The notes: a model not told the origin generated them from the letters alone. Counted from the first letter of the stretch, positions 16,529 to 24,975 are shown. The stretch is DNA of 64,000 nucleotides from Pseudomonas sp. ICMP 561 (GCF_002699985.1 NZ_LKBT01000045.1:248001-312000), one strand, 5' to 3'. Numbers and translations: made by a program.

Positions 16529-17263
16529 ATGCGCTGCCTTTTAGCACTGAGCTTGTTGTTTTTCCCATTCCTGGCCTCTGCTGCCTCTCCGAACTGCGAA
16601 ACATACCTGTCGGGCTGGGCTAAAAAATTGCATCCGACGCTAGCCTTTGACAAGCAGCGTTCCGCGTGTAAAACGGCCAATGATGATCCCGACCAGACAC
16701 TGGCAGTTCTGGTTCTTGAAGAAGAAAGAGTTAAGGTAGAAGACGAGCCTGAAGATTGGGTCACCTATGGCCTTGAGATCATTAGCGCTAAAAAAGGGGT
16801 GATAGAGAGCCATGTTTACGAGAGCAATGCTATCGATATTTCTCTGTTCAAGTTTTCCGGACTTAGTCTTGATACGGCCAGCTATCAGCTCACCCCGGGC
16901 GCTCATACTTTTGGAGTCATTTTAAAACATGATATGGCGATTGAGCCTCTCACCCGTTCCTTAACACTACTTTATCTGTATACCGATGAAGGAAAAAGGA
17001 TGCGAAAAATCCTTGAATTGGAAAAAGACATAGCGTCCGCCGAACAAAATCCCGATAGCTGCGCGGGCAGTTTTTCAGAGGCGCACCTTACTCTAAGTAT
17101 TGGCAACAACAGCAATCACGGGTATGCCGATCTGGAGGTGGCGGAAAAAGTAATCGCTACCGAAAAAACGGATACGGGTAATGGCTGCACTAAAGAAGAA
17201 AAGCCTACCTCGAATGAATACGTACTGATCTATAACGGCGAACGCTACAACCCAAAGTATTGA
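16529..17263 (+). CDS. Secreted or periplasmic hypothetical protein
   Basis: 244 residues with a clean signal peptide (MRCLLALSLLFFPFLASAA, cleavage after ASA near 18). The mature part has four cysteines (C22, C45, C178, C224), which could form two disulfides, and is predicted mixed beta. GGTAGGGA lies shortly before the ATG. I do not recognise the family. It is the last intact gene of the tRNA-adjacent accessory stretch, and could be a lysozyme-inhibitor-like or immunity-type periplasmic factor, but nothing in the sequence proves it. Confidence 0.65.
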   Translation: MRCLLALSLLFFPFLASAASPNCETYLSGWAKKLHPTLAFDKQRSACKTANDDPDQTLAVLVLEEERVKVEDEPEDWVTYGLEIISAKKGVIESHVYESNAIDISLFKFSGLSLDTASYQLTPGAHTFGVILKHDMAIEPLTRSLTLLYLYTDEGKRMRKILELEKDIASAEQNPDSCAGSFSEAHLTLSIGNNSNHGYADLEVAEKVIATEKTDTGNGCTKEEKPTSNEYVLIYNGERYNPKY

Positions 17264-17591
17264 TAGATAACTCTCAGCACCGCGGCGGGTTGCGGGCTTT
17301 CTTGTTTTTGGCGTTCGCCAATCTCAACACTGCCTCATCTTGCGTGCTCCTATCGCTTTTGATTCCCGACCCAACAGCGCATAACTGTATGGATTGAGGA
17401 GCTTTCTGTGGACTGTCCGTCTGGCTGCGAACTCAACCCACGTGAGAGCGAATTTATTCGCGAAGGGGTGACACATCCTGTGCGCATGTATCGCCTGAGC
17501 ATCGCCTCCCAAATGGAAGTTGAGCGCCACCTTGATCCGTCCCGCGGGTCAGCCATGAGCCAGAGATCGTAGCCAACCCTCGCGGTGTTTA
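17264..17591. other. Gene-free junction with a tRNA-terminator repeat and a half REP
   Basis: 17291-17307 repeats exactly the 17-bp 3' end of the tRNA-Met terminator. At 17446-17468 there is a single REP-like GAGCGAATTTATTCGCGAA. No convincing coding frame. It marks the right end of the accessory stretch. Confidence 0.5.
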
Positions 17592-17855
17592 TCAGGCGTT
17601 GACCTTATCCAGCCTGACTTCCATCAACTCCAGCACATCACAGCTGTCTTGTAGCAACAGGAAAGCGGCCTCAGCGACGTGAGCCAACTGGTTCTCATCG
17701 GCGTCTTTGGTCGTGGTGCTGGCTAAACAGCTCATCAGATTTTTGACTGCGCGCAAGCGTTGCGTGGCGCAGAGGTGCAGGTCGGCCATTGGGGCTTCGG
17801 GGTTTATGAAGAGGACGGTATTGGGATATTGATTCAGCGGAGTATGTTGGGTCAT
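17592..17855 (-). CDS. DUF3077/DUF6124-like small protein
   Basis: 87 residues. The layout (short extended N-terminus ending LFINPEAPMADLHLCA, then two helices with RLRAVKNLMSCL and AEAAFLLLQDSCDVLELME) is that of the small DUF3077-type proteins abundant in Pseudomonas. Function unknown; no membrane segment. It is preceded by a long leader with a strong multi-stem RNA fold (17924-17986 on this strand). No good Shine-Dalgarno is seen directly before the ATG, which fits control through the leader. Confidence 0.6.
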   Translation of the reverse strand: MTQHTPLNQYPNTVLFINPEAPMADLHLCATQRLRAVKNLMSCLASTTTKDADENQLAHVAEAAFLLLQDSCDVLELMEVRLDKVNA

Positions 17856-17869
17856 GAATGAATCCAGAG

Positions 17870-18125
17870 GGTAATGGCTAAACTCGCCACCCGTCTCATC
17901 GCCAAACGAAATCAGGTGGCAACTGTGCGCAGGTTGGCGAACCGGTCATACCCACCCGGCAGACCCGAAGGTCTCCCGCGCACAGCCGCCATAAATGTCG
18001 CCCGCACGAAGTGAAGACAACCAGCAACTGAAGCTGTTGAAAAGGTATGAGCCGGATCGCCAAACCCGGTCGCTGATGTGCAGCGACGGGGCGAATGATA
18101 AGTGCGGGGTTTGCCTGGTGCAACC
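17870..18125 (-). ncRNA. Candidate structured 5' leader RNA of the DUF3077-like gene
   Basis: On the minus strand an outer stem CTGTGCGC / GCGCACAG (17986-17979 with 17931-17924) encloses a UUCG-capped hairpin AGACC-TTCG-GGTCT and a second hairpin GGTT-CGCC-AACC, giving a three-way-junction-like fold about 70-130 nt before the start codon. The block resembles a sequence that recurs before such genes in other Pseudomonas (recollection, not checked). The minus-strand frame across it, about 17912-18319, is low-complexity and Arg/Ser-rich and is not taken as coding. Confidence 0.5.
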
Positions 18126-18243
18126 GCTGTTAAATCGATGTTGAGACTGAGTGAAATCGCTTCATTGATAAGCCTGGATCTGAACCCACATGATGCTGGT
18201 CTAGAATCAGCACTGACGCTTGATGGCTTACAGGAGCACCACC

Positions 18244-18459
18244 GTGAAAACTCACAACGTCCATGGAGACAAGAAACACCTGACCCAGCCTGTCGTTGCG
18301 GCTGCGGATGGCGAAACAATCATCATTGCCAAGACTGAATCTCCAGTCACTGAACTGATGCCTACAACCTCTAAGCGACGCGGAATGCTGCCCGATATGA
18401 GGTTTAATGCTGAGGCTTTCGAAGCCATGGATTCAGAAATTGCTGATTTGTTTAAGTAA
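18244..18459 (+). CDS. Phd/YefM-type antitoxin, orphan
   Basis: 71 residues from GTG 18244, which has AGGAG at 18232-18236. The N-terminus KTHNVHGDKKHLTQPVVAA then GETIIIAK is the DNA-binding half of Phd-type antitoxins that partner PIN-domain (VapC) toxins, where the usual form is KTHNVHEAKTHLSRLV. The C-terminus (toxin-binding tail) is still present (FEAMDSEIADLF). The toxin gene is reduced to a few codons just downstream, so this antitoxin no longer has a local partner. Confidence 0.75.
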   Translation: MKTHNVHGDKKHLTQPVVAAADGETIIIAKTESPVTELMPTTSKRRGMLPDMRFNAEAFEAMDSEIADLFK

Positions 18460-18462
18460 AAA

Positions 18463-18492
18463 ATGAAGCTGCTGCTCAACACTTACGGGACG
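18463..18492 (+). pseudogene. VapC-like PIN toxin stub
   Basis: ATG 18463 begins MKLLLNTYG, three bp after the antitoxin stop. VapC toxins begin MKLLLDTH, with the aspartate as an active-site residue; here it is Asn. After about nine codons the similarity ends. This looks like the surviving 5' tip of a deleted toxin. Confidence 0.5.
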
Positions 18493-18744
18493 ATCACACA
18501 GACCAGCCCTCATCTTTCAGTGCAAGAGGGGCCGTCCCGTCTTCGACGCTGCGTTGTCGCGTGGCAGCAGGCTCCTACAGGCGAAAAGTATTCCATCAGA
18601 TGGTTAAATTTTGTTTGATGAGACCCCGGCAATGCGGGCTTGATCCCACCCGCTCAATAACCGCAAATTATTCAAGTAAACGCTCCACCTGCGGACATTC
18701 TGTGAACGCAACCTTCGTTCAATTCACTAAGGCAGCCAACCCCG

Positions 18745-19206
18745 ATGGCCTTTGTATTAGTTTTCATTGGTTTTCTGGCCTTTGTGTCGGGCTACATTGT
18801 TTCGCTTGAAGACCGGCTTCAGCGCGACGGAAAATTTTGCCCGTTCAGTGTGCGCACGAACCTCAAGGCATCTGTGCGAGCACGCAAAACCCTGACCTGG
18901 CTAGGAATGCTGATCTGGGTGATAGCGGGTGCATGCTACCTCTGGGGACCGCCAATTGAGGTCGCGCCTGATGACCAACTCGGTGGGCTGGGCGTTATCG
19001 GGCTTATCTTCGCGCTCATGTATTGGGGCCGTGCAAGAGAACATGAATTCCAGAAAACCGGAGCATCGACCGACTCATATGCTTATCAGGATGCAATCGA
19101 GCCTCACGAATGGTGGCCGATTACGTTCCGGGCTTTGATTGATGTCGCGAAAATTCTGCTTTTTCTGATCTTGATGTACGGGATCAAGCGGTTGATCAAT
19201 CTCTAG
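18745..19206 (+). CDS. Hypothetical inner-membrane protein
   Basis: 153 residues with four probable membrane helices at about 2-20, 50-68, 80-95 and 133-150, and a cytoplasmic or periplasmic loop around 20-48 rich in basic residues. ATG 18745 gives a sensible first helix; no strong ribosome site is seen. Its stop overlaps by 4 bp the end of the convergent kinase-like gene. No family recognised. Confidence 0.6.
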   Translation: MAFVLVFIGFLAFVSGYIVSLEDRLQRDGKFCPFSVRTNLKASVRARKTLTWLGMLIWVIAGACYLWGPPIEVAPDDQLGGLGVIGLIFALMYWGRAREHEFQKTGASTDSYAYQDAIEPHEWWPITFRALIDVAKILLFLILMYGIKRLINL

Positions 19207-19733
19207 TCCGGGGCGGTCTGGCGGCGGAGCCTTTCAATCTCCGCCACCACCGCACTCAACCGCCCCTCCTCCGACAAATCCCCCTCCAACCTGAGCACCT
19301 CGCACCTGCGCTGCTCAAGCCAAGCCCGATGCTGCTGCAAACTCCGCCCCGGTTCGGTACCGCTGTCGTACTGCGCGGCCCATGCCAGAAACTCGGGCCT
19401 GGCCACACCGAAACGCTGCTCTTCGCGCAGCTTGAGCCGGGCGAGGCGTATGTCGCTGGGGACGTAGAGGAAAACCACTAGATCGAAAGTATCTTCAAGT
19501 TCGCTGCCCCAGCCCATTATCGAACCGGAAACAACAGCCTCGGCAGCGGCGCGCATATCGAATAACAATGCAGCGCCACGCTGATCCTTGGCCACCATCT
19601 GTTGATAAGGAGGGTTAGTGGGCAGCCATTGATAATCATCACCCTCCAGATGTCGCGCCGATAGTGCCTGGGACAGGTCGCGACCTAAAGTCGAGGTACC
19701 GGAGCCTGGTGCTCCGGTAATAAGAATATGCAT
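19203..19733 (-). CDS. P-loop nucleotide kinase-like (adenylate kinase-related) protein
   Basis: 176 residues starting MHILITGAPGSGTSTLG. The P-loop is GAPGSGTST, with threonine where a classical Walker A has lysine; I believe this is common to this kinase-like group, but it is worth noting. DLVVFLYVP and RLARLKLREEQRFG resemble the LID-type arginine region of nucleoside kinases. The longer frame to 19778 has no support. Start 19733 puts the P-loop at residue 7 as usual. Substrate unknown. Confidence 0.75.
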   Translation of the reverse strand: MHILITGAPGSGTSTLGRDLSQALSARHLEGDDYQWLPTNPPYQQMVAKDQRGAALLFDMRAAAEAVVSGSIMGWGSELEDTFDLVVFLYVPSDIRLARLKLREEQRFGVARPEFLAWAAQYDSGTEPGRSLQQHRAWLEQRRCEVLRLEGDLSEEGRLSAVVAEIERLRRQTAPD

Positions 19734-19885
19734 AGATTCCGGGCCAATCAGATACTGAAAGAGTGCGTCGCAGAACAAGGTCGGAATGCTAATTCATTAG
19801 TTTATTGCGATCCATTGAACAGGCGCCTTGACCTCAACCTAACTAGAGGTCTGAAACTGCCGACTCTTTCATCAGGAGTCAGCCT

Positions 19886-20308
19886 ATGTCCAAGTTTGAT
19901 ATCGCCCCTGCTTTCCAGTTATCCAATCCACCAGGCCTGTACGATCCAAGTCCAAATGGTTATTCCCACGTAGCCCAATTGCAGCCGCAGGCGCAGCTCC
20001 TGTACATCGCTGGGCAAGGTGGTGAAGACCAACAGGGTCAACTGTCTTCAGTGTTTGCCGAGCAAGCCAGACAGGCGCTCGCCAATCTCGCCATTGCGCT
20101 GCAATCCAAAGGTGCCAGTCTGAATGACGCATTCAAACTGACGCTGCTGATTGTCGATCACGACCAGGAAAAGCTGCGCATTTGGGTTGAAGAAGCTGAT
20201 CGAGCGTGGGGAATATCGATGAAGCCTGTGTGCACATTGATTCCGGTGCCGCGTCTTGCGCTGGACGGGATGCAGATTGAAATTGATGCTATTGCAGCCA
20301 TTCAGTAA
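19886..20308 (+). CDS. RidA/YjgF-family protein
   Basis: 140 residues with the Rid fold: LLYIAGQGGEDQQG, then QARQALANLAIALQSKGASL and a C-terminal VPRLALDGMQIEIDAIAA. Canonical RidA deaminates reactive enamine/imine intermediates using an arginine near residue 105; here that region reads SMKPVCTLIPV, so the arginine is not in the usual place and the activity may differ. A ribosome site AGGAG precedes the ATG by about 10 bp (ATCAGGAGTCAGCCT). Monocistronic. Confidence 0.82.
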   Translation: MSKFDIAPAFQLSNPPGLYDPSPNGYSHVAQLQPQAQLLYIAGQGGEDQQGQLSSVFAEQARQALANLAIALQSKGASLNDAFKLTLLIVDHDQEKLRIWVEEADRAWGISMKPVCTLIPVPRLALDGMQIEIDAIAAIQ

Positions 20309-20354
20309 GAAGTTGTACGACGCCTTCCATGATGTCTCTAACTAGACATTGGAC

Positions 20355-20447
20355 CTGTAGGAGCTCACCGAGGTTACGAGGCCAGCGATAGCGGAGTGTC
20401 AGACATACCGCCATCGCTGGCCTCGTAACCTCGGTGAGCTCCTACAG
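20355..20447. repeat. Long inverted repeat, REP-like with CACCGAGGTTACGAGG core
   Basis: Arms CTGTAGGAGCTCACCGAGGT and its complement continue through GGCCAGCGAT, giving a nearly perfect ~38-bp stem. The ends (TGTAGGAGC) are REP-like, but the core differs from the common families in the window. Confidence 0.8.
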
Positions 20448-20827
20448 GAATCGAGTCATTTAAGAATCGTATTTCAACGATGGGCATGAACTCCCATTCG
20501 CTCTGAAAATCATCAGGATTATCCCCATCGTCGCCAATCTGGCCGATATGCGGCATGGAAATACCAAAAGCGTCCCGGATGCGACATCGCAACACCTTGA
20601 CAAAAATCGGAAATAATTTGTCGCATCTTTTTCAAACCTGATAGCATCCTGCTACCCGTGATGAGCAGACGATACTTGAGTATCGCGCCTCAATGCTGTG
20701 CTGGATGAATGTTGTTCATGCAGTCGCACCTACGCAAACGATCACAATTAGAGCAACCCTTGAGGTCTGCCAGCCCTGTTCCAGATTGCGCGCTAGCGCT
20801 TGAGATGATCGCGAGTTGTACGTTGAC

Positions 20828-20855
20828 TGGTAACGTATGCCTTTTACGTTAACCA
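20828..20855. promoter_or_regulatory. Inverted repeat, possible operator of the gluconate dehydrogenase operon
   Basis: TGGTAACGT and ACGTTAACCA mirror each other (one extra base in the right arm) across a 9-bp spacer, about 210 bp before the first gene. It could bind a sugar-acid repressor. Inference from symmetry only. Confidence 0.3.
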
Positions 20856-21061
20856 TCGCCGGTTGGAAAGAACCACCAACCATCGCGTTTCGTTGAAACG
20901 ATCCGGAACCTGAAAACGTCGCCGTCAATGTCCTTCAATCGAAGGCGCATCCGGCTGCGCGCTATTTACGTTGGCTAAAGGGGTTGCACAGCAGGTCGAG
21001 GCTTTCGATTTCCGATAGCACCGTCCGGGGTTTTCTTGTGAGCATTCATAGGGGCCTCACC

Positions 21062-21781
21062 ATGTTGTTGAATAAACCAACGTCACGAAGGAAGTTTCTG
21101 CTTTCTTCCTTGATTGCACTACCTGCGATAGGCGTCGCCATTAAAGGCCTGAGCGCTGCGGAAGCAGCGGAGATGGTTGCGCCAAAACTTGAAGAATATC
21201 GTCCGACTTTTTTCAGCGCATCTGAATGGGCTTTCATCATGGCGGCCTGTGACCGCCTGATCCCGGCCGGTGGCCGTGGGCCTGGCGCGCTGGAAACCAA
21301 CGTCCCGGTGTTTATCGATCAGCAACTGGCCAGCGATCTGGGCAGCGAGATCTATCTGGAAGGTCCTTTCAAACTCGATGCGCCGGCGGAAATGGGTTAT
21401 CAGATTCCTTATCGTCCGCAAGAGATCTATCAAAAAGGCATCAAGAGCGTTGACGCCTTTTGTCAGGAGAAGCACCAGAAGAACTTCGCGTCTCTGGATG
21501 CAGCCAAGCAAGAAGACGTCTTGAAGCAGCTGCAGAAAGGCGAAGTGAGCTTCAAAGCGTTTGGCGAGGACGTGCTCAAGTCCAAGCAGTTCTTTGGCGA
21601 ACTGTTGAACCACACCAAGCAGGGTTACCTCTCGGACCCGATCTATGGCGGCAACAAGGGCATGAAAGCCTGGATCGCCATCGGTTTCCCCGGAGCCCGC
21701 GCCAGTTACGTGGAGTGGGTGACACAGCACAACGTCAAGTACCCCCTCGGCCCGGTCAGCATCAGCGGCCAGCGCGGTTGA
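21062..21781 (+). CDS. Gluconate 2-dehydrogenase, subunit 3 (gamma, Tat-exported)
   Basis: 239 residues. The N-terminus has a twin-arginine signal (TSRRKFLLSS followed by a hydrophobic stretch), so the folded complex is exported by Tat with this subunit as carrier. The remainder matches the gluconate 2-dehydrogenase subunit 3 family. ATG 21062 is chosen over 20984 because AGGGG precedes it and the Tat motif then lies about ten residues in. First gene of a three-gene operon that oxidises gluconate to 2-ketogluconate at the periplasmic face. Confidence 0.9.
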   Translation: MLLNKPTSRRKFLLSSLIALPAIGVAIKGLSAAEAAEMVAPKLEEYRPTFFSASEWAFIMAACDRLIPAGGRGPGALETNVPVFIDQQLASDLGSEIYLEGPFKLDAPAEMGYQIPYRPQEIYQKGIKSVDAFCQEKHQKNFASLDAAKQEDVLKQLQKGEVSFKAFGEDVLKSKQFFGELLNHTKQGYLSDPIYGGNKGMKAWIAIGFPGARASYVEWVTQHNVKYPLGPVSISGQRG

Positions 21782-21817
21782 TCTCCCTTCGCCAAGCATT
21801 TCCAGGATAGTTTTCTC

Positions 21818-23587
21818 ATGGCAAATATTACTAATGACGAAGTCGACGTAGTCGTCGTCGGCCTCGGCTGGGCTGGCTCGTTGATGAGCATTGAACTGGC
21901 TCAGGCAGGTTTGGAAGTACGCGCTCTGGAGCGCGGTGAAGATCGTAACAACACCGACTTCGCCTATCCAAAGCCAGCGGATCAATATGCCTACGGCATC
22001 CGCAACAAGATCATGGCCACGCCAAAAGCGGCGGCCATGACTGTTCGCCACACCGCCAACGACGTTGCTCTGCCTACCCGTAAATGGGGCGCTTTCGAGC
22101 CAGGTACTGGCGTGGGCGGCTCGGGCCTGCACTGGACCGGCGTATTGATTCGTCCGACCCCGACCGACATCAAGCTCAAGACCTATGCAGACCAGGCTTA
22201 CAAGCCGGGCATCCTGCAAGAAGACATGCGCATCGGCGATTACCCGTTCACGTGGGATGAAATCGAACCGTTCCTCGACAAGTTTGACAAGATCTGTGGC
22301 CTGTCGGGTAATACCGGCAACCTGCAAGGTCGCATCATCGAAGGCGGTGACCCGTTCGAAGGTCCGCGTTCCAGCGCCTTCCCGCTGCCGCCCCTTGAAG
22401 ACACCCTGAACTGCAAGATGTTTGCAGACGTGGCGCGCAAGATGGGCTACCACCCGTTCCCGAACCCGTCGGCGAACGTGTCACAGGCGTGGACCAACCC
22501 GTACGGTAATCAGATCGCCCCGTGCAACTACTGCGGTTATTGCAGCAAGTACCCGTGCCTGAACTACTCGAAAGCCTCGCCGCAAACCGCGGTGCTGGAT
22601 TCGCTCAAGCGCATGGAAAACTTCTCGTACCGGGTTAACGCCAACGTACTCAAAGTTGAGCTGCACCCGGACGGCAAGACCGCCAAAGGCGTGACCTACG
22701 CCGACGCCGACGGCAACCTGGTATTCCAGCCTGCTGGCATCGTTGTGTTGGCGGGCTTCCAGTTCGTCAACGTGCGCCTGATGCTGTTGTCCGGTATCGG
22801 CAAGCCTTACGACCCGATCACCGAAACCGGTACTGTTGGCCGCAACTACGCGTTCCTGAGCAACGGCGGTTCCACGCTGTTCTTCAAGGACAAGGAGTTC
22901 AACCCGTTCGCTACCGCCGGTGCTACCGGGCAGATGTTCAACGACGTTTCGCCGGGCAACTACGACGGCGCAGCACTGGGCTTCATTGGCGGCGCGAAGA
23001 TTCACAGTTCGCAAGCCACCGGCGCACCTATCGGTACAGCGCTGCCAAGCGGCACGCCGGATTGGGGCCAGGGCTGGAAAGAAGGCATGCAGGATTGGTA
23101 TGGCCACTCGATGAAAGTGAGCATCACCACCAGTTGCCAGTCTTATCGTGGTCACTACGTGGACCTGGACCCGACGTACAAGGATCCATGGGGCTTGCCA
23201 CTGCTGCGTATCACCTTCGACTGGAAACAGAACGAGCTGAAACTGCAGCAGCACTTGCGCAAAATCGTGCTGGATATCACCAAGGAACTGGGTCCGGACA
23301 GCTACAGCGAAAGCTTCCTGGCGATGGACTCTCATTGGGATATCACCAAGTACGTATCCACCCACAACGTGGGCGGCGCGGTCATGGGCGACGATCCGAA
23401 AACCACGGCACTCAATCGCTATCTGCAGAGCTGGGACGTGCATAACGTCTTCGTACCGGGCGGCAACGCCTTCCCGCAGAACTTCCAGGCCAACCCGACG
23501 GCTTTGATCGGCGCATTGACCCTGTTCTCGGCTCAGGCCATCAAAGACCACTACATCAAAAACCCTGGCCCACTGGTTCAGGTGTGA
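21818..23587 (+). CDS. Gluconate 2-dehydrogenase, FAD-containing catalytic subunit (GMC type)
   Basis: 589 residues without its own signal peptide, as expected for a subunit that hitch-hikes on the Tat-carrying partner. The FAD-binding motif VVVVGLGWAGSLMSIELA is near residues 10-27, and the C-terminal GMC-type segment has MDSHWDITKYVSTHN followed by VPGGNAFPQN. A cysteine cluster CNYCGYCSKYPC (about 232-243) is a hallmark of this subunit and may bind an iron-sulfur centre. It passes electrons to the tri-haem cytochrome encoded next. Confidence 0.92.
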   Translation: MANITNDEVDVVVVGLGWAGSLMSIELAQAGLEVRALERGEDRNNTDFAYPKPADQYAYGIRNKIMATPKAAAMTVRHTANDVALPTRKWGAFEPGTGVGGSGLHWTGVLIRPTPTDIKLKTYADQAYKPGILQEDMRIGDYPFTWDEIEPFLDKFDKICGLSGNTGNLQGRIIEGGDPFEGPRSSAFPLPPLEDTLNCKMFADVARKMGYHPFPNPSANVSQAWTNPYGNQIAPCNYCGYCSKYPCLNYSKASPQTAVLDSLKRMENFSYRVNANVLKVELHPDGKTAKGVTYADADGNLVFQPAGIVVLAGFQFVNVRLMLLSGIGKPYDPITETGTVGRNYAFLSNGGSTLFFKDKEFNPFATAGATGQMFNDVSPGNYDGAALGFIGGAKIHSSQATGAPIGTALPSGTPDWGQGWKEGMQDWYGHSMKVSITTSCQSYRGHYVDLDPTYKDPWGLPLLRITFDWKQNELKLQQHLRKIVLDITKELGPDSYSESFLAMDSHWDITKYVSTHNVGGAVMGDDPKTTALNRYLQSWDVHNVFVPGGNAFPQNFQANPTALIGALTLFSAQAIKDHYIKNPGPLVQV

Positions 23588-23598
23588 GGAGCGAGAAC

Positions 23599-24975
23599 AT
23601 GAAATCCAGATCCCGCTCCCCGCTGCTGGTACTTCTGGCAGTTTGTGTAGTGCTTGCCCTGCTGGCCTGGCTGGTCAGTGTGTTCCTCAACAAATCGGGT
23701 GACGCATCTGCGCAGATGACTCAGGAAGTGACGCCTGAACTCATCAGCAAAGGCGCTTACCTGGCACGCGCTGGCGATTGCGTGGCGTGCCACACCGCTC
23801 ACGATGGCAAAACCTTCGCGGGCGGTCGTGGTATCGAGTCGCCAATCGGTACGATCTACGCCACCAACATCACGCCGGATAAAGACACCGGTATCGGTAG
23901 CTGGACCTATGGCGACTTCGAGCGCGCAGTACGTCGCGGTGTCGGTCACGATGGCAGCGCGCTTTACCCGGCGATGCCGTTCCCGTCGTATGCCAAGGTC
24001 TCGGATGAAGACACGCAAGCGTTGTATGCGTACTTCATGAAAAGCGTTGAGCCAGTCAAGCAAGCCAATCAGGCCAACGATATTCCGTGGCCACTGTCGA
24101 TTCGCTGGCCGCTGGCTTACTGGCGCACGTTCTTCTCGCCAGCACCGGAATCGACGGTTGCACCTGTTGCGGGCACCGATCCGCAACTGGTTCGCGGCGC
24201 GTATCTGGTACAGGGCCTGGGCCACTGCGGTTCTTGCCACACACCGCGTGCGCTGACCATGCAGGAAAAAGGCCTCGACGAGAAAAGCAGCGACTACCTG
24301 ACGGGCGCTCTGCTCAACGACTGGGCTGTGCCTTCGATCCGTGGCGTTGCTCACTGGTCGCAGGACGAAATCGTCGACTACCTCGGTTCTGGCCGTAATG
24401 CCAAAGCGTCGGTTGCCGGTGAAATGACTGACGTTGTCGCCAACAGCACGTCGCACATGACCGATGAAGACCTGCATGCGATGGCGGCTTATCTGAAGTC
24501 GTTGTCTGGCCCCGCTGACAAGAATGGCGAAACTGTTTATCAGCACAATGCTGAGCGCAGCGCCGCCACGGCCAGCAAACTGACCGCAGCCAAAGACCTG
24601 ACCCTGGGCGAACGTCTGTACCTGGATAACTGTGGCGCGTGCCACTTTGTCAAAGGTGAAGGCGCTTCACGGATCTTCCCGCGTCTGGACGGTGCTTCGA
24701 TCATCAACGCCGAAAACCCGACCGCGCTGGTTCACGTGATTCTCGCTGGCGCAAAAACGCCATCCACCGCGAGAGGCCCGTCGATCCTGCCGATGCCAGG
24801 TTTTGCCGAGCGCATGAACGACGCAGAAGTTGCCGAACTGGCCACCTTCCTGCGCCAGGGCTGGTCCAACCAGGCGCCTGCGGTGTCTGCGAAACTGGTT
24901 GAGGAAGTTCGCACGGCCCTGGCCGAAGGGCATCCGAAGCAACAGAAAAAGCTTGAGGCCAGCAACGAGAAGTAA
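23599..24975 (+). CDS. Gluconate 2-dehydrogenase, tri-haem cytochrome c subunit
   Basis: 458 residues with an N-terminal membrane segment or signal anchor (about 8-26) and three CxxCH haem sites: CVACH (61-65), CGSCH (213-217) and CGACH (345-349). It carries electrons from the flavin subunit to ubiquinone at the outer face of the inner membrane. ATG 23599 has GAGGAG just before it, which lies across the end of the flavoprotein gene; the GTG at 23584 is less likely. A strong terminator follows the stop. Confidence 0.93.
   Translation: MKSRSRSPLLVLLAVCVVLALLAWLVSVFLNKSGDASAQMTQEVTPELISKGAYLARAGDCVACHTAHDGKTFAGGRGIESPIGTIYATNITPDKDTGIGSWTYGDFERAVRRGVGHDGSALYPAMPFPSYAKVSDEDTQALYAYFMKSVEPVKQANQANDIPWPLSIRWPLAYWRTFFSPAPESTVAPVAGTDPQLVRGAYLVQGLGHCGSCHTPRALTMQEKGLDEKSSDYLTGALLNDWAVPSIRGVAHWSQDEIVDYLGSGRNAKASVAGEMTDVVANSTSHMTDEDLHAMAAYLKSLSGPADKNGETVYQHNAERSAATASKLTAAKDLTLGERLYLDNCGACHFVKGEGASRIFPRLDGASIINAENPTALVHVILAGAKTPSTARGPSILPMPGFAERMNDAEVAELATFLRQGWSNQAPAVSAKLVEEVRTALAEGHPKQQKKLEASNEK

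Larger units (their letters stand above)
20309..21061. other. Long intergenic region upstream of the gluconate dehydrogenase operon
   Basis: It holds a REP pair (20355-20447), a possible gene remnant on the minus strand (about 20450-20625) reading RCRIRDAFGISMPHIGQIG followed by NPDDFQSEWEFMPIVEIRF, whose expected end is replaced by the REP, and the upstream control region of the gluconate dehydrogenase genes with an inverted repeat at 20828-20855. No complete gene seen. Confidence 0.4.

Noticed and set aside
17912..18319. Minus-strand 135-codon frame
   Set aside because: Arg/Ser-rich low-complexity sequence crossing the folded leader and antisense to the Phd antitoxin; better explained as leader RNA.
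18463..18618. 51-codon frame after the Phd antitoxin as a full toxin
   Set aside because: Only the first nine codons resemble VapC; the remainder has no PIN-domain acidic residues in order.
21119..22453. 444-codon minus-strand frame across the gluconate dehydrogenase genes (also those at 22481-23551 and 23578-24645)
   Set aside because: All are antisense shadows of the three subunits, which carry Tat, FAD and haem motifs.
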